Assembly: GCF_008831285.2 (NCBI RefSeq)
Contig: NC_045140.1
Coordinates: 18,226,370 to 18,290,369 of the forward strand
From: Nymphaea colorata
Taxonomy: Eukaryota > Streptophyta > Magnoliopsida > Nymphaeales > Nymphaeaceae
Direction of reading: 5' to 3'
DNA length: 64,000 nt
The position numbers and the translations under genes were made by a program. Position 1 is the first letter of the stretch. Every line of letters begins with the position of its first letter. Under the pieces are notes generated by a model. That model ran no database searches. It was given only the letters and a program-made list of their open reading frames with translations, and had not been told where the DNA came from. This document shows, in pieces, positions 1-14,088 of the stretch.

Positions 1-55
1 GGAGAAGGAATGATATAACTGACAGGGTCAATAGAAATGCAGAAAAGGAAGCCAT
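1..55 (-). CDS. 5' end of a secreted-protein gene, probably a peroxidase (truncated by window edge)
   Basis: Only the first 18 codons are visible, read right to left from the ATG at 55-53. They begin MASFSAFLLTLSVI and form a typical hydrophobic signal peptide. A TATA box lies about 103 bp upstream, with a plausible 5' leader between, so this is a real gene start rather than a random ORF. The product enters the secretory pathway. The nearby intact peroxidase gene also begins MAS plus a hydrophobic stretch on the same strand, and a peroxidase exon fragment lies between them. A tandem class III peroxidase is therefore my best guess, but nothing diagnostic of peroxidase is inside the window. The rest of the gene lies to the left. 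Confidence 0.5.
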   Translation of the reverse strand, partial: MASFSAFLLTLSVISFLL

Positions 56-157
56 TGGTATAGCGGCGATTGCGAATTAAGGTGAAGAAAGAGCAGCGCT
101 GCTTTAGATCTTCTTGGGCAGAAGATATGTTGTGGAAATGATGGTTGTTTAGGCCCC

Positions 158-165
158 TATTTATA
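158..165 (-). promoter_or_regulatory. TATA box of the truncated leftmost gene
   Basis: TATAAATA on the minus strand, about 103 bp upstream of the ATG at 55. Spacing and sequence fit a plant core promoter. Confidence 0.5.
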
Positions 166-170
166 AGTGC

Positions 171-1797
171 TAGCGAGGCTTCAGACCAAGTTAACCAGCT
201 GGTCTAAGCCTGATGCAAGTCGGTCCCACTGTCTTCTGCTGCAGTCAATCCTTTGTTAATTTAAGGGAAAGGTTCCCTTTTCTTCATCCCCAAAGGGTCA
301 AGGACTCAAGATCGGCTTCTACTTGATGTAATTCTTGCGGATGTACTGATTTTGATTCCCCACTTTTTGAAGGATTTCTTTTCTTAGGTTTTGAATATTT
401 GGCCTTAAAAGATCAATTTCTATTAGCTTTCTGCATGATTACCCACCATTGACTAAAAAGATAAAGGCATCACAAACCAATATTGAATGTAAACTTTTTG
501 GAGGATGAACTGAACATCATTGTCTCCCAAACTTCTGTTGGAATAAATTATGGGGTGACAACAGCTTTACGTGGTTTCCTCTGTTGATTGATTGACTGGA
601 AACACGGCTACAGCTAGCAGAAATTTTCAAAGCTGACTAAGTTTCGCGTTAGGAGTGTTCAACGAGATAGATTGGGAACAGAAGTCGGCAGACTCATTAC
701 CAACTCTATAAAAAATAAGCTTACGGACTTAGAATGGTTGCGCAACTTATGCTCGATAACAAAATTAAACGTTGCACTATTTACTATTATACTAATTTGT
801 TGTTGTTTTTTTAAAGCCTGTGGTGGGCAGTCTATAGTTACTGAAATATGAACGCACACAACAAGCACAGTAGTAAGTCAAGGAAAGTGTGAAATATAAT
901 GCATGTATATATATAACTCAATAATATGTACCTAACAACTAGCAAGTAACAAATTAACAAGTAAACGCGTCGAATCGATTGCGGAAAAGGTTAGGCAAAG
1001 GAGAAGACGTCATGGTCCATGAACAGCGGAAATGAAATATTAAAACCAAGAAAATAAAAATGGAAATCGATCGCAATGTTGGGTACTAAAATGGATATGA
1101 AAGAGAGCGGAAGAGCAAGCAGGTGGCAAACTACAATGATTAGGAAGAACTGCGCGCCCACCCTTCTTTACATATTTTCCGTGTAACTAATTGACTGTTC
1201 CACTGTAAGTAGTTCAGTTGCTGGCTGGCATTATATATATATATCGAAGAGAAAGAAAGAGAGATTATTTGACCATCACCATGTTCGACAAAACCTATCG
1301 GCATTCATGATCATGATTGATTGTTTTCTTTATTTTCACTTTTTCCTTCAAGCAAACTTGACGCCTGACATGTGTGACTCGAGGAAATTGATCATTGAGA
1401 GAGAGAGAGAGAGAGCTGGCAAAATGGGAATTGAAGAACAAAATTTGTGACAAGAAGTCACAAGGAAACAACAAACATGTTGAGAAAGAGAGAGAGAGAA
1501 AAGAATTACTATAATTACTAGCAAAGTTACATCACCAAGAATTCTGGTGACAAGGATATATTCTGACATCGATATTTCCTTTCCTTGTAAGTAGTTATAG
1601 TTTCATTTCATATGGATGCCAATAAATCCAATAGGATAAAAAATACGACTGAATTGCTTTAAAAATTTCAGAAGCATCTTTACGTGGTGCCCGGTGTTGA
1701 TTGATTGGATACAAAGCCACAGAAATTTCAGAGTAGGGTAAGCCTTGTATTAGAAATGTTGGACAAGATAAATTGGAAACAAAAGTCAGCATGAACA
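171..1797. other. AT-rich spacer
   Basis: No supported gene. It holds two copies of a local dispersed repeat (565-709 and the left part of 1678-1810) and short GA tracts around 1398-1415 and 1488-1500. Confidence 0.5.
565..709. repeat. Local dispersed repeat, copy A
   Basis: Shares CTTTACGTGG, then GTTGATTGATTG, then a segment like AACGAGATAGATTGGGAACA and a final ACCAACTC with copy B at 1678-1810, in the same order. Copy C at 8788-8860 shares only the last part. Similarity was judged by eye. Confidence 0.5.
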
Positions 1798-1810
1798 TCA
1801 CCAACTCATG
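1678..1810. repeat. Local dispersed repeat, copy B, joined to the peroxidase exon fragment
   Basis: Same ordered blocks as copy A. Its right end runs directly into the degraded peroxidase exon 3, so one block is a chimera of the repeat and exon sequence. The last motif (GAGTTGGTGATG on the minus strand) occupies the position of the peroxidase DMVVL codons. Confidence 0.5.
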
Positions 1811-1946
1811 GCCAGAAAGGCCCTGGACGGCGAAGCTGGAGAAGAGCTTAGAAAGTCTGCTAGTGAGAGCAGGGATGCTGGTGTTTGCTAGGGCCTGGCT
1901 CGCTGTTCTTGCGTCCCACCTTCACATCCCAGTTTGTTCCCCCCAA
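1798..1946 (-). pseudogene. Class III peroxidase exon 3 fragment (frameshifted)
   Basis: Read on the minus strand, this is a copy of exon 3 of the intact peroxidase at 5891-7788. It starts just after a preserved CAG acceptor (1949-1947) with LGGTNWDVKVGR, matching [12 protein letters not shown]. It then shifts frame and continues [16 protein letters not shown] and FAVQGLSGHELV. The intact gene has [16 protein letters not shown] and [12 protein letters not shown] at those places. No exon 1, 2 or 4 is seen nearby. The 5' end is embedded in an 81-bp tandem repeat and the 3' end merges into a dispersed repeat. It is a non-functional exon relic, probably from tandem duplication and decay. Confidence 0.8.
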
Positions 1947-2125
1947 CTGCACCAAAATTCACATAAAAATTTTCAAGTTGGAATGCACGTAAAAGCTAAG
2001 TTTCACATCCCAGCTTGGTCCCCCCAACTGCACCAAAATTCACATAAAAATTTTCAAGTTGGAATGCACGTAAAAGCTAAGTTTCACATCCCAGCTTGGT
2101 CCCCCCAACTGCACCAAAATTCACG
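1921..2125. repeat. 81-bp tandem repeat, about 2.5 copies, spanning a peroxidase splice junction
   Basis: Units begin at 1921, 2002 and 2083 (TTCACATCCCAG...); the third is partial. Each unit carries the first 26 bases of the exon 3 relic plus the adjoining intron. The 3' splice site (CAG, minus strand) is thus present three times, at 1947-1949, 2028-2030 and 2109-2111. The period is divisible by three, so a plus-strand ORF runs through it, but that ORF is antisense to the peroxidase and probably meaningless. Confidence 0.85.
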
Positions 2126-3833
2126 CAGGTTTAGCCATAATTTGGCCAGTGTTCTAATTAAATTATGTTAAACTACACCGACTTTGACTGATGTAGGTTG
2201 AGATTTATGTGCTTTAAGCTGACCATTAGCCTCGCTTCATGCTTGTTGGTTGGTTTCGTTTGTTGATCTTCTCTCTTTCTTAATTCCTTACTGGATGATA
2301 ATGCTTGTGGGGACTCAATTTTTGTTGTCACAAATAAACAATAGCGACCGGAACCCACAGGTTTGGCGCCAAAAATGATAATTGTTGTCGTGTTCCAAAA
2401 AGGCCCATGTTAAAATTTTGCAACTGTAGTTTGATCTCTGCAATAAAAAATCCTTATCTCTGCCCCACCGTATGAAACCATTGCTGAAAGCAGTGAGCTG
2501 TTGGATAAAGTTTCCAACATGCTTTGACTGGTTATACGATTTGCTTGTGCTGTGAAGTAGAGGCCACACGCTTTCTCCAGAAATTGCATTAAATATTCTT
2601 CCTTTCCATTTCCTTTTTGATTTGGGGAGGTAGGGTTGGTGATATGCCTGATTTTGTTTTACTTTTTAGAACGCAACATTGTCAACTCTGAACATTTCTG
2701 GTATCAATCTATGTAACCAATCTGTTAATCAGCGCAAGAAATCATGCAACTGCTGTCTATTTTTTCTAGCTTTCCTCACCCATCAAAGTCAATGTTTACG
2801 TGTTGGCCATCCTAAAATTCATTTTTATATTTGGTTGATGCAAATAGTCAAATTTCAATAGCAACTATGAGGATGATTGGCTACATCGAACTCCAAAAAC
2901 GCACGTCAGTGCGCTTTGTATACATTTAAAATTGAAAGCCATTGAATGTAATGTCAACCCCTTATAAACCATCCTACTTTTGCTTCAAGTATACAACATC
3001 GACTTTTTATTGTGGGGACTTCCTGATCAGCTGACCGGAGACAAAACAACGTCGATAGTGATTAGCACAGTCCACTTGGTAATATGAAGTAGTGATATAC
3101 ATGATCTGATCACTAGTTAAATAAATACACCGACCCGAAATGACAAGACTTTTTTTCATGTATCTACAGGTGAAAGCCTGAATAGTTTGGCAAACGCTTC
3201 AGATCCAAATCAGCTGCATAGATAATTGATTCACCGTCCTACTCATTGATGCCGTATATAAAATATACTAATCTTTTAAATGTGTGTATATATATGTATA
3301 GAGAAATTGGTAAATCTCAGACCACTTAGATTAGAGACAAAAGCCAGACTTTTTAATTTTTGTTAAAAAGTATTTTGAACAAAAATGTGAGTATCCTACT
3401 ACGTTTAACTCAAATAGCTGTTATAAAAAAAAAAGATCTTTCAACTATCAAGATTTTGATATTATAAGAATAATTGATTTTTTATTAATCAAAAATACAT
3501 TTCAACTAAAAAAAATTGATTAACATAATGTATATTTTCTATGAAATCATCTTCAAGATCATATCTATAAAGTTAGATTACAGAAAAAATACTTGGGTAA
3601 TAAATTTGAAAGTTTTTGTATTCTATGTATCTCAGATCTAAGAAGTATGTGTATACATTGAAATCAGCCGACTACCTCTGTAACTAGATAGTTGTTTTTT
3701 AATTTTGCGTCACTAAAAACCATCACAAAATGTGCATTCTATTATTGAAATCAGTGGCTAAGCACCATATTATCAGCAATGCACCGTTTGCGACACAATT
3801 TTTTTTTTAAAGCCAATCTGGCTGTTTCAACTC

Positions 3834-3875
<42 letters not shown>

Positions 3876-5890
3876 TTGCTTATGAACATTTGTTGTACTA
3901 TCGTGTGGGCCACCCGATCTGACGATCTCTTTCAATCCAATGGCCCAAATGAAGGGCCATCTTTTACCTTCGCCGAGTCATGCATGCTCCGGCGCTGGTT
4001 TTCCAAGTTTCCTTTCAGTGGTTGGTAAAAAAAAAAAAAGAGGGAAGAGATAAAACTTAAAAGGTGGGTGGGAGAGTAAAAGAGAAAATGGAGAGTGAAA
4101 AAAATTAGTCTCATTAAGAGAGAAGAAAATAGCTGATCACAGAGAATGAGATAGAGAAAAGAAATCCACATGTTACCTCCAAAAAAAAAACCACTCCCAT
4201 CAAACTCATTCCCTATTATTCCACAGTTCTGTTAAAATATATACATGTTTACATGTTCTATGTGTTTATTTACTTTTATTAAATATTTTGGTTGAACTGT
4301 TGATGGAAGAGACTTTTTCTAAAATGTGAGGTTAGAAGTTAATATAAAAACAGATGCGTGAAGCAGAAATGAGGAAGGTCTGCAAGAAGTGCAAAGCATG
4401 TAGATGCACTTCAGTTCAGATCACATGATTACGGAAGCATCTAATTGGTGAAATAGGAAATATGCAGGAAGTGATCAGGAAATTTGGGACATGAAAATAA
4501 ATAAAAGTAAGAGCGTAAAATCAATTAAAGCGATTAGCTTACAAACATTGCTAATATTAATAAATCACGATAAATGAATTTAACGATAAGAAATTAAGGG
4601 CAGGAAAAGAAAAATAAAAGGGCTACAAGAAAGAAGTAGTTCTTTTTTCAAGTTGCACGTCCAAGTCTATCTTCTTCTTTATTACGAAGACCGTTACCTT
4701 AATCAAACTGCGTGAATGCTAATTCTATGCTTACATGGCCAGGAGTTGACACAAAAATCATGCTGAACTTTTAGAGTGCCGATATGGTTTTATAGGCCTA
4801 AATGAATTGTACTCTGATGATTGTTAATCATGATCAAGACCTTTTCTGTACATTTGTAAAGCATCACTCTGTACTGATTCCTATGCTTCTTAACATGGAG
4901 ATACATGATATATGCATGGCTAGCTTTGAAAAATTGTAGCCAAGATCATGCTAGATACCATTTTATTTACATCAAAATCGCACTTCAGTAAAGGGAAATA
5001 ACCTTTTTTTTATCAAATGCGACAATGTCGCTTAATCATTGCAAGGATCAACAACCTCATGAAGGATCTGGCCCCCGAAAACTTGACAGGGAAGAAGTGA
5101 GTTCGGAAGATGATTGATAAGGTGAAGACTGTTACGGATACATCCTATTGTCATTATATTGCCTTTCGCGATGTACTTCATATCTTTATTTAAGTGCTAC
5201 GGTTAATAAGTTTTTTTGGGTTCTTCGTTAATGAAGAGGTGAATCCCCATCACACCTCATACAGTAAAATTACTGGATTCAAAATTGATTTAGAGTGCTC
5301 CTTGTTATCATCTTTTGGTGAGTTGGAGGAGTATTTTATTATACCATTTAAGAAGAGAGTCAAAGCCTCCACCTAATCTATTGTCGCTGTGCTTTAACTT
5401 ACATATTGATAGTCTTTCTTTTACAGCATAAAGAGTTGATATTTCAAGAATTCAAAACAAAACCGCCTACTAACTCCCACCCCATTCCTTGGCTCACATA
5501 TGTAGTGGTGAAGGCCTTGGTTCTTATTTATCGGTTTAATAATAATTTAAGAAGTTTGGACACAATCAAATCAATAACAAATGCATTTCAAACATAGGCC
5601 AAGGCAAACAAGAAAGGTCAAGTACAGCAAGAGCTTCATATTCCAAGCTAAGTGGGGACTTTGGGAACTTTAGGAGAAAGGAATGATCAGGTCAACAGTT
5701 CGATAACTAGGGTTTTACTCTACCTTGGCAGTCAGGAAAGAAAAAAAAAGAAGAAAAAGTAAAAAGGAAAGGAAATGACAAAAGTGTCAAATGAGCGAAA
5801 GCCTTCACTCTCGTACACTCCTTACAAGGACAGAGAAAATGAAAAACAAAAGTGCAACACTGTGATGATTTTCTCTTCTATGACTTATCT
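2126..5890. other. AT-rich spacer, no supported gene
   Basis: Short ORFs only, none recognisable. It holds a TA/TG microsatellite at 3834-3875, poly-A/T runs and a purine-rich stretch near 4020-4180. Two short plus-strand ORFs at 5194-5376 and 5406-5597 have no motif I recognise. Confidence 0.5.
3834..3875. repeat. (TA)n(TG)n compound microsatellite
   Basis: About 19 bases of alternating TA followed by about 23 bases of TG. Confidence 0.9.
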
Positions 5891-7788
<1,898 letters not shown>

Positions 7789-7876
7789 TGGGGAGTGACA
7801 AAATGAGAGGACCGGGCTGTATTTTTGCTTACTGAGGCTTTGGATGCGTTGTGAAAAACCCCGTATGTAGGTTGCA

Positions 7877-7884
7877 TATTTATA
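7877..7884 (-). promoter_or_regulatory. TATA box of the peroxidase gene
   Basis: TATAAATA on the minus strand about 89 bp upstream of the ATG at 7788, with a leader between. It is the same octamer as at 158-165. Confidence 0.6.
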
Positions 7885-9849
7885 GTGGCCGGTCTTCAAG
7901 ACTTCCTCTAGATCCGAATACAAGTGGGTTTTCTGATCTCCTTTGTAACACCTTAGGCAGATGACTGGTGCGCCCACTTTGCTTATTTAATCAATAAAAT
8001 TTCCTCTCATCTCACAAAGGACTTTTGCCTCAGGGGAATCAGATTGAAATGCAACTTGGGCTGTATGGTATCGATCAAGTAAGTATTTGAGGTTCAACCA
8101 CTTTGCATTTATGTTGTGCCAATGCTCATCGAACCGATGATTTTGACCTGGAACATGTATGTGGAATCAATCAGAGAAAGAAAGGGGGGAAGGAGAAAAG
8201 CAGTACAGTAGATTCGTTAGTATATTTAGAACTGAACTGTGTTCCATATCAAAATTATGAAAAACCATTGGCAACTTGGACTGGAGTTTGGTCTGTCAAA
8301 CGATTCAAGGCGTCTTCCTATCTCCACCAAAATTAGGAGCAATTAGTCAAAACCAAGTACCAGCCCTGCATATTCTCTGCCCAAGGCCGTTAATGATTGA
8401 ATTTCAAACCAAACCCATCCGATATGACAGGGCATTTAAACATTTGCCCACATTTTTGATATTTTTATAGATTCACAGGGCAACTGGATACGTTTGAGAT
8501 CCAACAAAAATTTGCACCCAAAACAACCACCTGCGTATATTACTTGATCGATTTGAATCCATTTAAATAAAAACTATGTCAAAGTTGTGCGTTAGAGCGC
8601 CACGTTAAATTCTATTGCATGTTGTGACTAAATCAAGTTGAGAAAAGTTTTGGACTTGCCAAATCAAAGGAACATGAAGTAGTTAAGTTGTATAAGCAGA
8701 AGTTTCTCTTCTGGTGCTTCTCTAATGGCTTCTTGGGTTATTTGATCGCCTTATTCTTAATTTGGCGGTGGATATTTAGCAACTTTGACTGAAGGCTTGT
8801 AATAGAGACGCTGAACAAGATGAAGAGGTAACAAAGTCAACATGAGTATCACCAACTCTATCCAAATGAATCGTGCAACTAACAACAGGGTTGGCCAACC
8901 TCTCATATCAAGAGCTTTTACTGATTTAAAGTTTTAATATGTCCATTAGTTTGGTAGGCATTGCCATTTTTGGTGGATTGTGGGCTGCTACTTGAAGAGA
9001 CTTGGTCGATGATTAATACAGATAGTGATGCACCGTATACGATGCAGCATAAAACTATTCTGAATTGAACACAACAGAGGTGGATCCAGTTAATTTTTTT
9101 TACTAAAAAATTATGTCAAAGAAAATATAAACATCTTAATGCATTCATAAAAACTATTTTGATATAATACATGATTTGATTCAAGTTGTTTCTATAAAAA
9201 ATATGGATTTTTTATTATCAAAAGGTTTATGCTATGGGAGCCATTCATTTCTTCTTATTACAAAAACAATATTAAAGTCTAACAAATGGTCAACTTAATA
9301 TATGTTTGGCATCAACATATTCTTAAGATCATATCAATAAGGTTGCTTTGCAAAACAAACATTTTAAACATGAAAATTAAGGGATCCCGTTTTTATTCCT
9401 GACCTAAGCGTCTGGCTCCCACCAATTTTTGAGCATATATGAAATTCCAGTTTTGAACAGTTTTATGAAGTAATCTTTTCAAAAATCTAATTGATTGCTG
9501 ATGTTCATTTTTGTCAACTTGATGAATGGAGTTAAAGAATGATTGGCATGAGGCTTGAGGTACACATTTTCTTAATTTCCTTATCTGTCGCCCGTATGTT
9601 GACATTAAAAAATCAAATCTATATCATATAAATAAAGCTCCTTCTTTGTGATAAAAGCCGATTCTAGTTGCAATGGTCATTTCCAAACCGCTATTGATGA
9701 GGAAGGTGAACCTTTCCAGCGGAGCTTATTTTGACAACCTAAAAAAAGGAAGGAATCTGTAAATTACATTTATATCTACATAAAACTTAAGCCAATAATT
9801 GTACTCTTACATAACCTTTGAAATTATCTTGTAACGTTTCAAAGGTTAT
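7885..9849. other. Peroxidase upstream region and AT-rich spacer
   Basis: No supported gene. It contains dispersed repeat copy C (8788-8860). The AT-rich part at 9110-9360 loosely resembles 3420-3600 and 22010-22110 (a shared AAGATCATATC.ATAA.GTT block with 3420-3600), suggesting an old dispersed repeat. Confidence 0.45.
8788..8860. repeat. Local dispersed repeat, copy C (partial)
   Basis: Matches the right half of copies A and B: AAGGCTTGTAATAGA, then GAACAAGAT, then CAACATGAGTATCACCAACTC. Here it has no peroxidase exon beside it. Confidence 0.4.
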
Positions 9850-10650
9850 GATGAACAGGATGAAGGGTATATTGCCTAAGGTAGTTGGTATTGAGCAAGG
9901 GCCTTCGTTCCCAAGTGCGTCATACGAGATTAGATTTTACTAGTGCACAAACTTGTAAACAGCCAGGAAAACAGCAGGGACAGATCTATCCGCATCAAAT
10001 TGGATATTTCAATGGCATACTACAAGGTAGAGTGGTGCTTTTTTGGAGTTTATGCTAACTCATCTGGGGTTTTGTGAGGCTTGGATCAGTGGTATTAAGC
10101 GTCTCATTCAGCTCGGTGCTCAACGGCGGAGAAGGAAACACGTTTGTGGGGTGCAGGGGTATCCGATATGGGGACCCTCTTCCCCTCTTCCTGTTTATCC
10201 TAGTTGTTCAAATTCTAACTAGGGGACTTGAGTGGGAGGTGTTTATCTAGATCCAGCTCTATCCCTCCGTCCGAGATTCTAGCGACCGGAGCTTCTTTCT
10301 CACTTCTCAGGTGATATGATAATCTGTTGTAAGGCTGATCAACAGTTTCTCTTGAGAGTTCAGAGAGTGTTGAAGAACTTGAAGAAGAAGTAGGGGTTAA
10401 AAACTTAAAATCAACTCTGCAAGGTCATGTTATGCGCCCCTTCGTATTCTTGTAGGGTAAGTTGAAGAGGTTTCTAGTACATTAGGTTGAGGGAGCTCTA
10501 GTCTTTCATTAACCTGCCTTTACGGTGGATCTGAACTTGAATCTTCAAGAGAACGTCATAAGTAAATTGGTAGCCTGGAGGATTGAATGCCTGTCATATT
10601 CTGGAAGAACATGTCAAGGCATGTTGTACGAAGGTGATTAAATTTCTGGT
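9850..10650 (+). mobile_element. Decayed LINE (non-LTR) reverse transcriptase
   Basis: No intact ORF. The plus strand, read across several frames with stops, gives plant LINE reverse-transcriptase blocks in the right order. These are LPKVVGIEQG (near 9870), DISMAYYKVEW (degraded KAYDRVEW block, near 10010), GFCEAWISGIKR, RGIRYGDPLPLFLFIL (the family has RGIRQGDPLSPFLF), then GDMIICCKAD (degraded catalytic A-DD block) and LRVQRVLKNL. A later piece reads CLSYSGR near 10590. The first aspartate of the DD pair is gone and the frame is broken many times, so it is inactive. The ends are not defined; a T-rich tail may lie near 10740-10800. Confidence 0.85.
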
Positions 10651-11445
10651 TATTGTGTTTTAAAATCCCAGTTCAGGTGATAACTGGAAGTGGGAGGAAA
10701 TTACGGAAGCAGCCGTTATCTTTTAGATAGATAGCGTGTTATGTTATTTCATTCTTTTATTTTCGTTGTGTTTGTTCTGGTTTTTGAATCAATACTTCTT
10801 ATCACTATGTTCCCACCATGAATATGATTCAGCCATCAAACTTGCCCCCAAGGAGAACATTTCTTATTTAAAAAACTTCACCATGCGGAAAAGAGCATGA
10901 GAAAGATTTTCTTATTCGGAAATTTTTCTTCTTTCAAACATCGGACCTTGGCATGGCAGGTTATATTGGAACAACAAACCAGTTGATTGGTGACAAAGAG
11001 GAGATTCTAGGCAGAAAGTCGTACGCCATAGAGGTGGGCGAATGTCTTCTTTGAAAATGTATTTTCTGTTCAAAGAAAAGCTGGCTCACAACAGTTGAAC
11101 AGCTCCTACTCGGGTATGACTTGCCACCTCATGAACATATATTGAGACAACAAAGCAGAAGATTAATATTGTTTATGACCAACAGGTTTAACAGAAAATA
11201 AAATTATGCTGGCAATAAAGCCAATTTTATTCAAAAGATATTAGAACGAAGTACTGTAATGAGCTATATAGCATCCCATAGTTAAATACGACTCTTCTGG
11301 GCATTGGAGTGAAGGATGACAATGAGAACAGAAAATCTTTGGATCCACATACTCTTCTCCAAACACAAACGCATGTCTAGCTAATAGTTAGAAGGCAGAT
11401 TTTAAGCAGGAAAAACAAAATCTTTATCCACATGAAGCTTTAACT
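10651..11445. other. Spacer and 3' flank of the B12D-like gene
   Basis: No supported gene. AATAAA on the minus strand at 11231-11226 could be the polyadenylation signal of the B12D-like gene, about 215 bp past its stop. Confidence 0.4.
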
Positions 11446-12793
11446 TTAGTTTCCTTTAGGATCTGTGAAGAAGCTGTTTATTGATGGCATGATTTCTGGA
11501 GGTCTGTTGCGAACAAACTTCCTGAGGCTATGTTCAGCATATCTTTCCCCTTCAGCAAAGTTTTCAAGAATTCCTGCAGCTCTGTTTTCCTTGCTAACCC
11601 TGTATGAGCAATAACATTAAAGCAACGTATTAGGAAAACATACTTCAGCTGCTAAAATAACCAAAACCGACTATGTGACAGCATATAAAAGCAATTCTTG
11701 TTTATAAGCTGAGTAAAAGAACCAGCATCATCATAACCAACAGTTAGTCATTCTGCGGGCCAACGTCACTTGGTGAGACAGCAACGGATAGACTACAGAG
11801 GCAGGTTTGGCTTGCCTCCCAAACTTTTAATAGTGGTGAGACTGCCACAGGCCCAGGGATGAGAGCGAGGATAGGGGAGGACGGAACAATAAAACCAGAG
11901 ACGGTGGCAAGCACAGGATATAACTAGAAGCTGAACAAACATGATGATTTTTTCAATAACGAACCGTGTCATAAGCAGAGAGAATCTAGTTCCCACCAAA
12001 AAAACAGAATCAAATACCTCTCAAACAACATAAATCAGACACAGGATTGTGGAATTAACAGGAACCATTTTTTGCATGCATACTTCTCGATTATACATCC
12101 TAAATTTAGCATCTCCTTATCAATCAGTCTTCAAAAAACAATAATAACAGAAATTAAAGTACGGCTCCTACAAATCAAGCAAAGAATAATTCACGAAATT
12201 GGAACTAATAGAGAACAGGAGGAACGCATAGCGCAGCGCAATCAGCGGATATGTCTGCATCGCATGCGTGCAAGAGCACAACCATAATTTATTATGCTTT
12301 CACACGCAAACGGAACGCAAAATCGTAAAGGAAAAAGGCGATTGCATTCCACAAACAAAATGTGAGAAGGGGGAGAAGGGACAATCAGCACCTGACTTCA
12401 GGATTGATACAGATGTTGCGAATCAATTGCATTCCGCAGATGCCGACAGCCGTACCCACCGCAGCAAAGAGAGGATACACCTGCAATACCCCCACACCCA
12501 CATAAATCCCCACACAATCATCTTCATCCATAATCCAAAAGAATCATGCACAAAGACGCAAAGAAAATACAGAAGCAGGAAACACATCACACGCGACACC
12601 AGAACCGAGTTTGTCCCCTCCTTCCACCATCACCACCACTACCACCACCACCACAATGTAGAAAGGGAAGAGTAAAACAGGGAGGCCAAAAACACAGTAA
12701 CGAGAAAAGTGTGACGGAAAGGACAGAGGAGGAGGGAAGCCTTGGGAAAAGAAAGAAGAAGGATACCTCGGGCCTTATCCATCGTTTAGCCAT
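11446..12793 (-). CDS. B12D-family (NADH-ubiquinone reductase MLRQ subunit-like) mitochondrial protein, 89 residues
   Basis: Three minus-strand exons join in phase: 12793-12767 (MAKRWIRPE), 12480-12392 and 11599-11446. The product has 89 residues, the normal B12D size. Residues 10-32 form one hydrophobic helix, starting VYPLFAAVGTAVGIC. The conserved tail includes RVSKENRAAG, then NFAEGERYAEH, then PPEIMPSINSFF. B12D/MLRQ proteins are small single-helix proteins of the inner mitochondrial membrane, linked to complex I or IV and to stress and senescence in plants. The first exon codes for only nine residues and is easily missed. Overlapping open frames on the plus strand at 12268-12836 are shadows. 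Confidence 0.9.
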
Positions 12794-14088
12794 GGAGACC
12801 GCAGCGAGAGAGAGAAAGAGAGGCAGAAGAATATGAAGCGCAGAGAGAGGAAGAAGAAGACGATGAGAATTTCTCGCCCTCTCCGAATGGAGGCCTGTCC
12901 ACGCTTTCCATCTTTCTTGGAACTTGGCCTATTATAAAAGCCGCGTCCGACCGTGCCGGTCTACCAATTACTTCTTTGGGCAGTGACGACTATGATGGAT
13001 CCGGTTCGAACCGATTCAAGCTAATCTCAAAGCCTAAAAAAACGAACGAGAATCCAATCTCTACCCAGTTCTGACCCTTCAAACAAGAGAAAAGAATGAA
13101 GCTTCGAACAAGAGAAAAGAAGAAAAGCTTCCGCTGATAACATTTCACTCTTCCAAAGAAATCATAGATAACTTGTAGTTGGGGTTTCACGTTAAAGATT
13201 TGAACAAGAAAATGTTGGATTCGGATCAGACACCTGAGCAAATCGAATCCATTTGAAAAGAGGGAGGATCTGGAAGGTTCTTTCCGCGTACGACCCGGAA
13301 CCTTGAAAACTGATTTGGTTGGTACAATAGTTTTCCTGGAAACATCACAACCAGGAGATTGTAAAAAACAGTGATGGGCTTCGTTATTACCAAGAAATGG
13401 GTAAAAATCACAGCCTAGAAGAGAAAAAGCCTATCGAAAAGTGCTCCATCTTATTTTCATTAGTAAATTCTTTTAGATGATTCTTAACAAGAAGGCAGTT
13501 CAACATCTTCCGTAAATGAGAAAATGACATCAATACATACATAAATAAGCAATTTACACATATTCTTATACATAAGCTTATTGTATCATTTATGCAGCGG
13601 GTCATCACACTCTTGCGTCAATAAAATATGCGTCAACATGTTTGAGCACTTTATTAGTTTGACATGTTGAGCTTTATGCTTAATCTTTATAACAAGCTTT
13701 AAGTAAACGACTCTCATATTAAATACAGTATGACACTGCATCTACACTATCCCTCAATCTTATTTATTAAAATCAAACATGCTTGAAATCTCAAGTGCAT
13801 GCATGCTATCCTGTCATGTGCAATATTAATACTTAATAGGCTCTCTACGAAGTCCATTCAAGGCAAATAGACGAGTTAAGGAGGAAAAATAAAGAAAATA
13901 GAAGGCCGTTCATCGCAATACGAATAACGCATTGATAATATGGTTATCACATGCTTAACAACAGTCATTGGTTGTGTTCCAAAGCTTTGCACCCAGATTC
14001 TCATCCTCATCTATCATGCTCATTTGTTGGCATCCATTGCCATGCTAAGTGTAAATGTCTGTACTTAGGTTTTGTGTTTTGATACAAC
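12794..14088. other. B12D-like upstream region and spacer
   Basis: Purine-rich leader (12800-12860). A weak TATA-like TTTATAATA on the minus strand sits near 12930-12938. Beyond that I see only AT-rich sequence with short unrecognised ORFs. Confidence 0.4.

Noticed and set aside
1773-2171. 132-codon plus-strand ORF with 27-residue repeats
   Set aside because: Open only because the 81-bp repeat is divisible by three; it is antisense to the peroxidase relic.
2355-2385. GGTTTGGCGCCA, like the primer-binding region of some plant gypsy elements
   Set aside because: The following bases do not match tRNA-Asp complementarity and no LTR pair or gag/pol was seen.
12268-12836. Plus-strand frames with a run of histidines
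   Set aside because: Antisense to B12D-like exons 1-2 and a purine-rich intron; the minus-strand gene explains the region.
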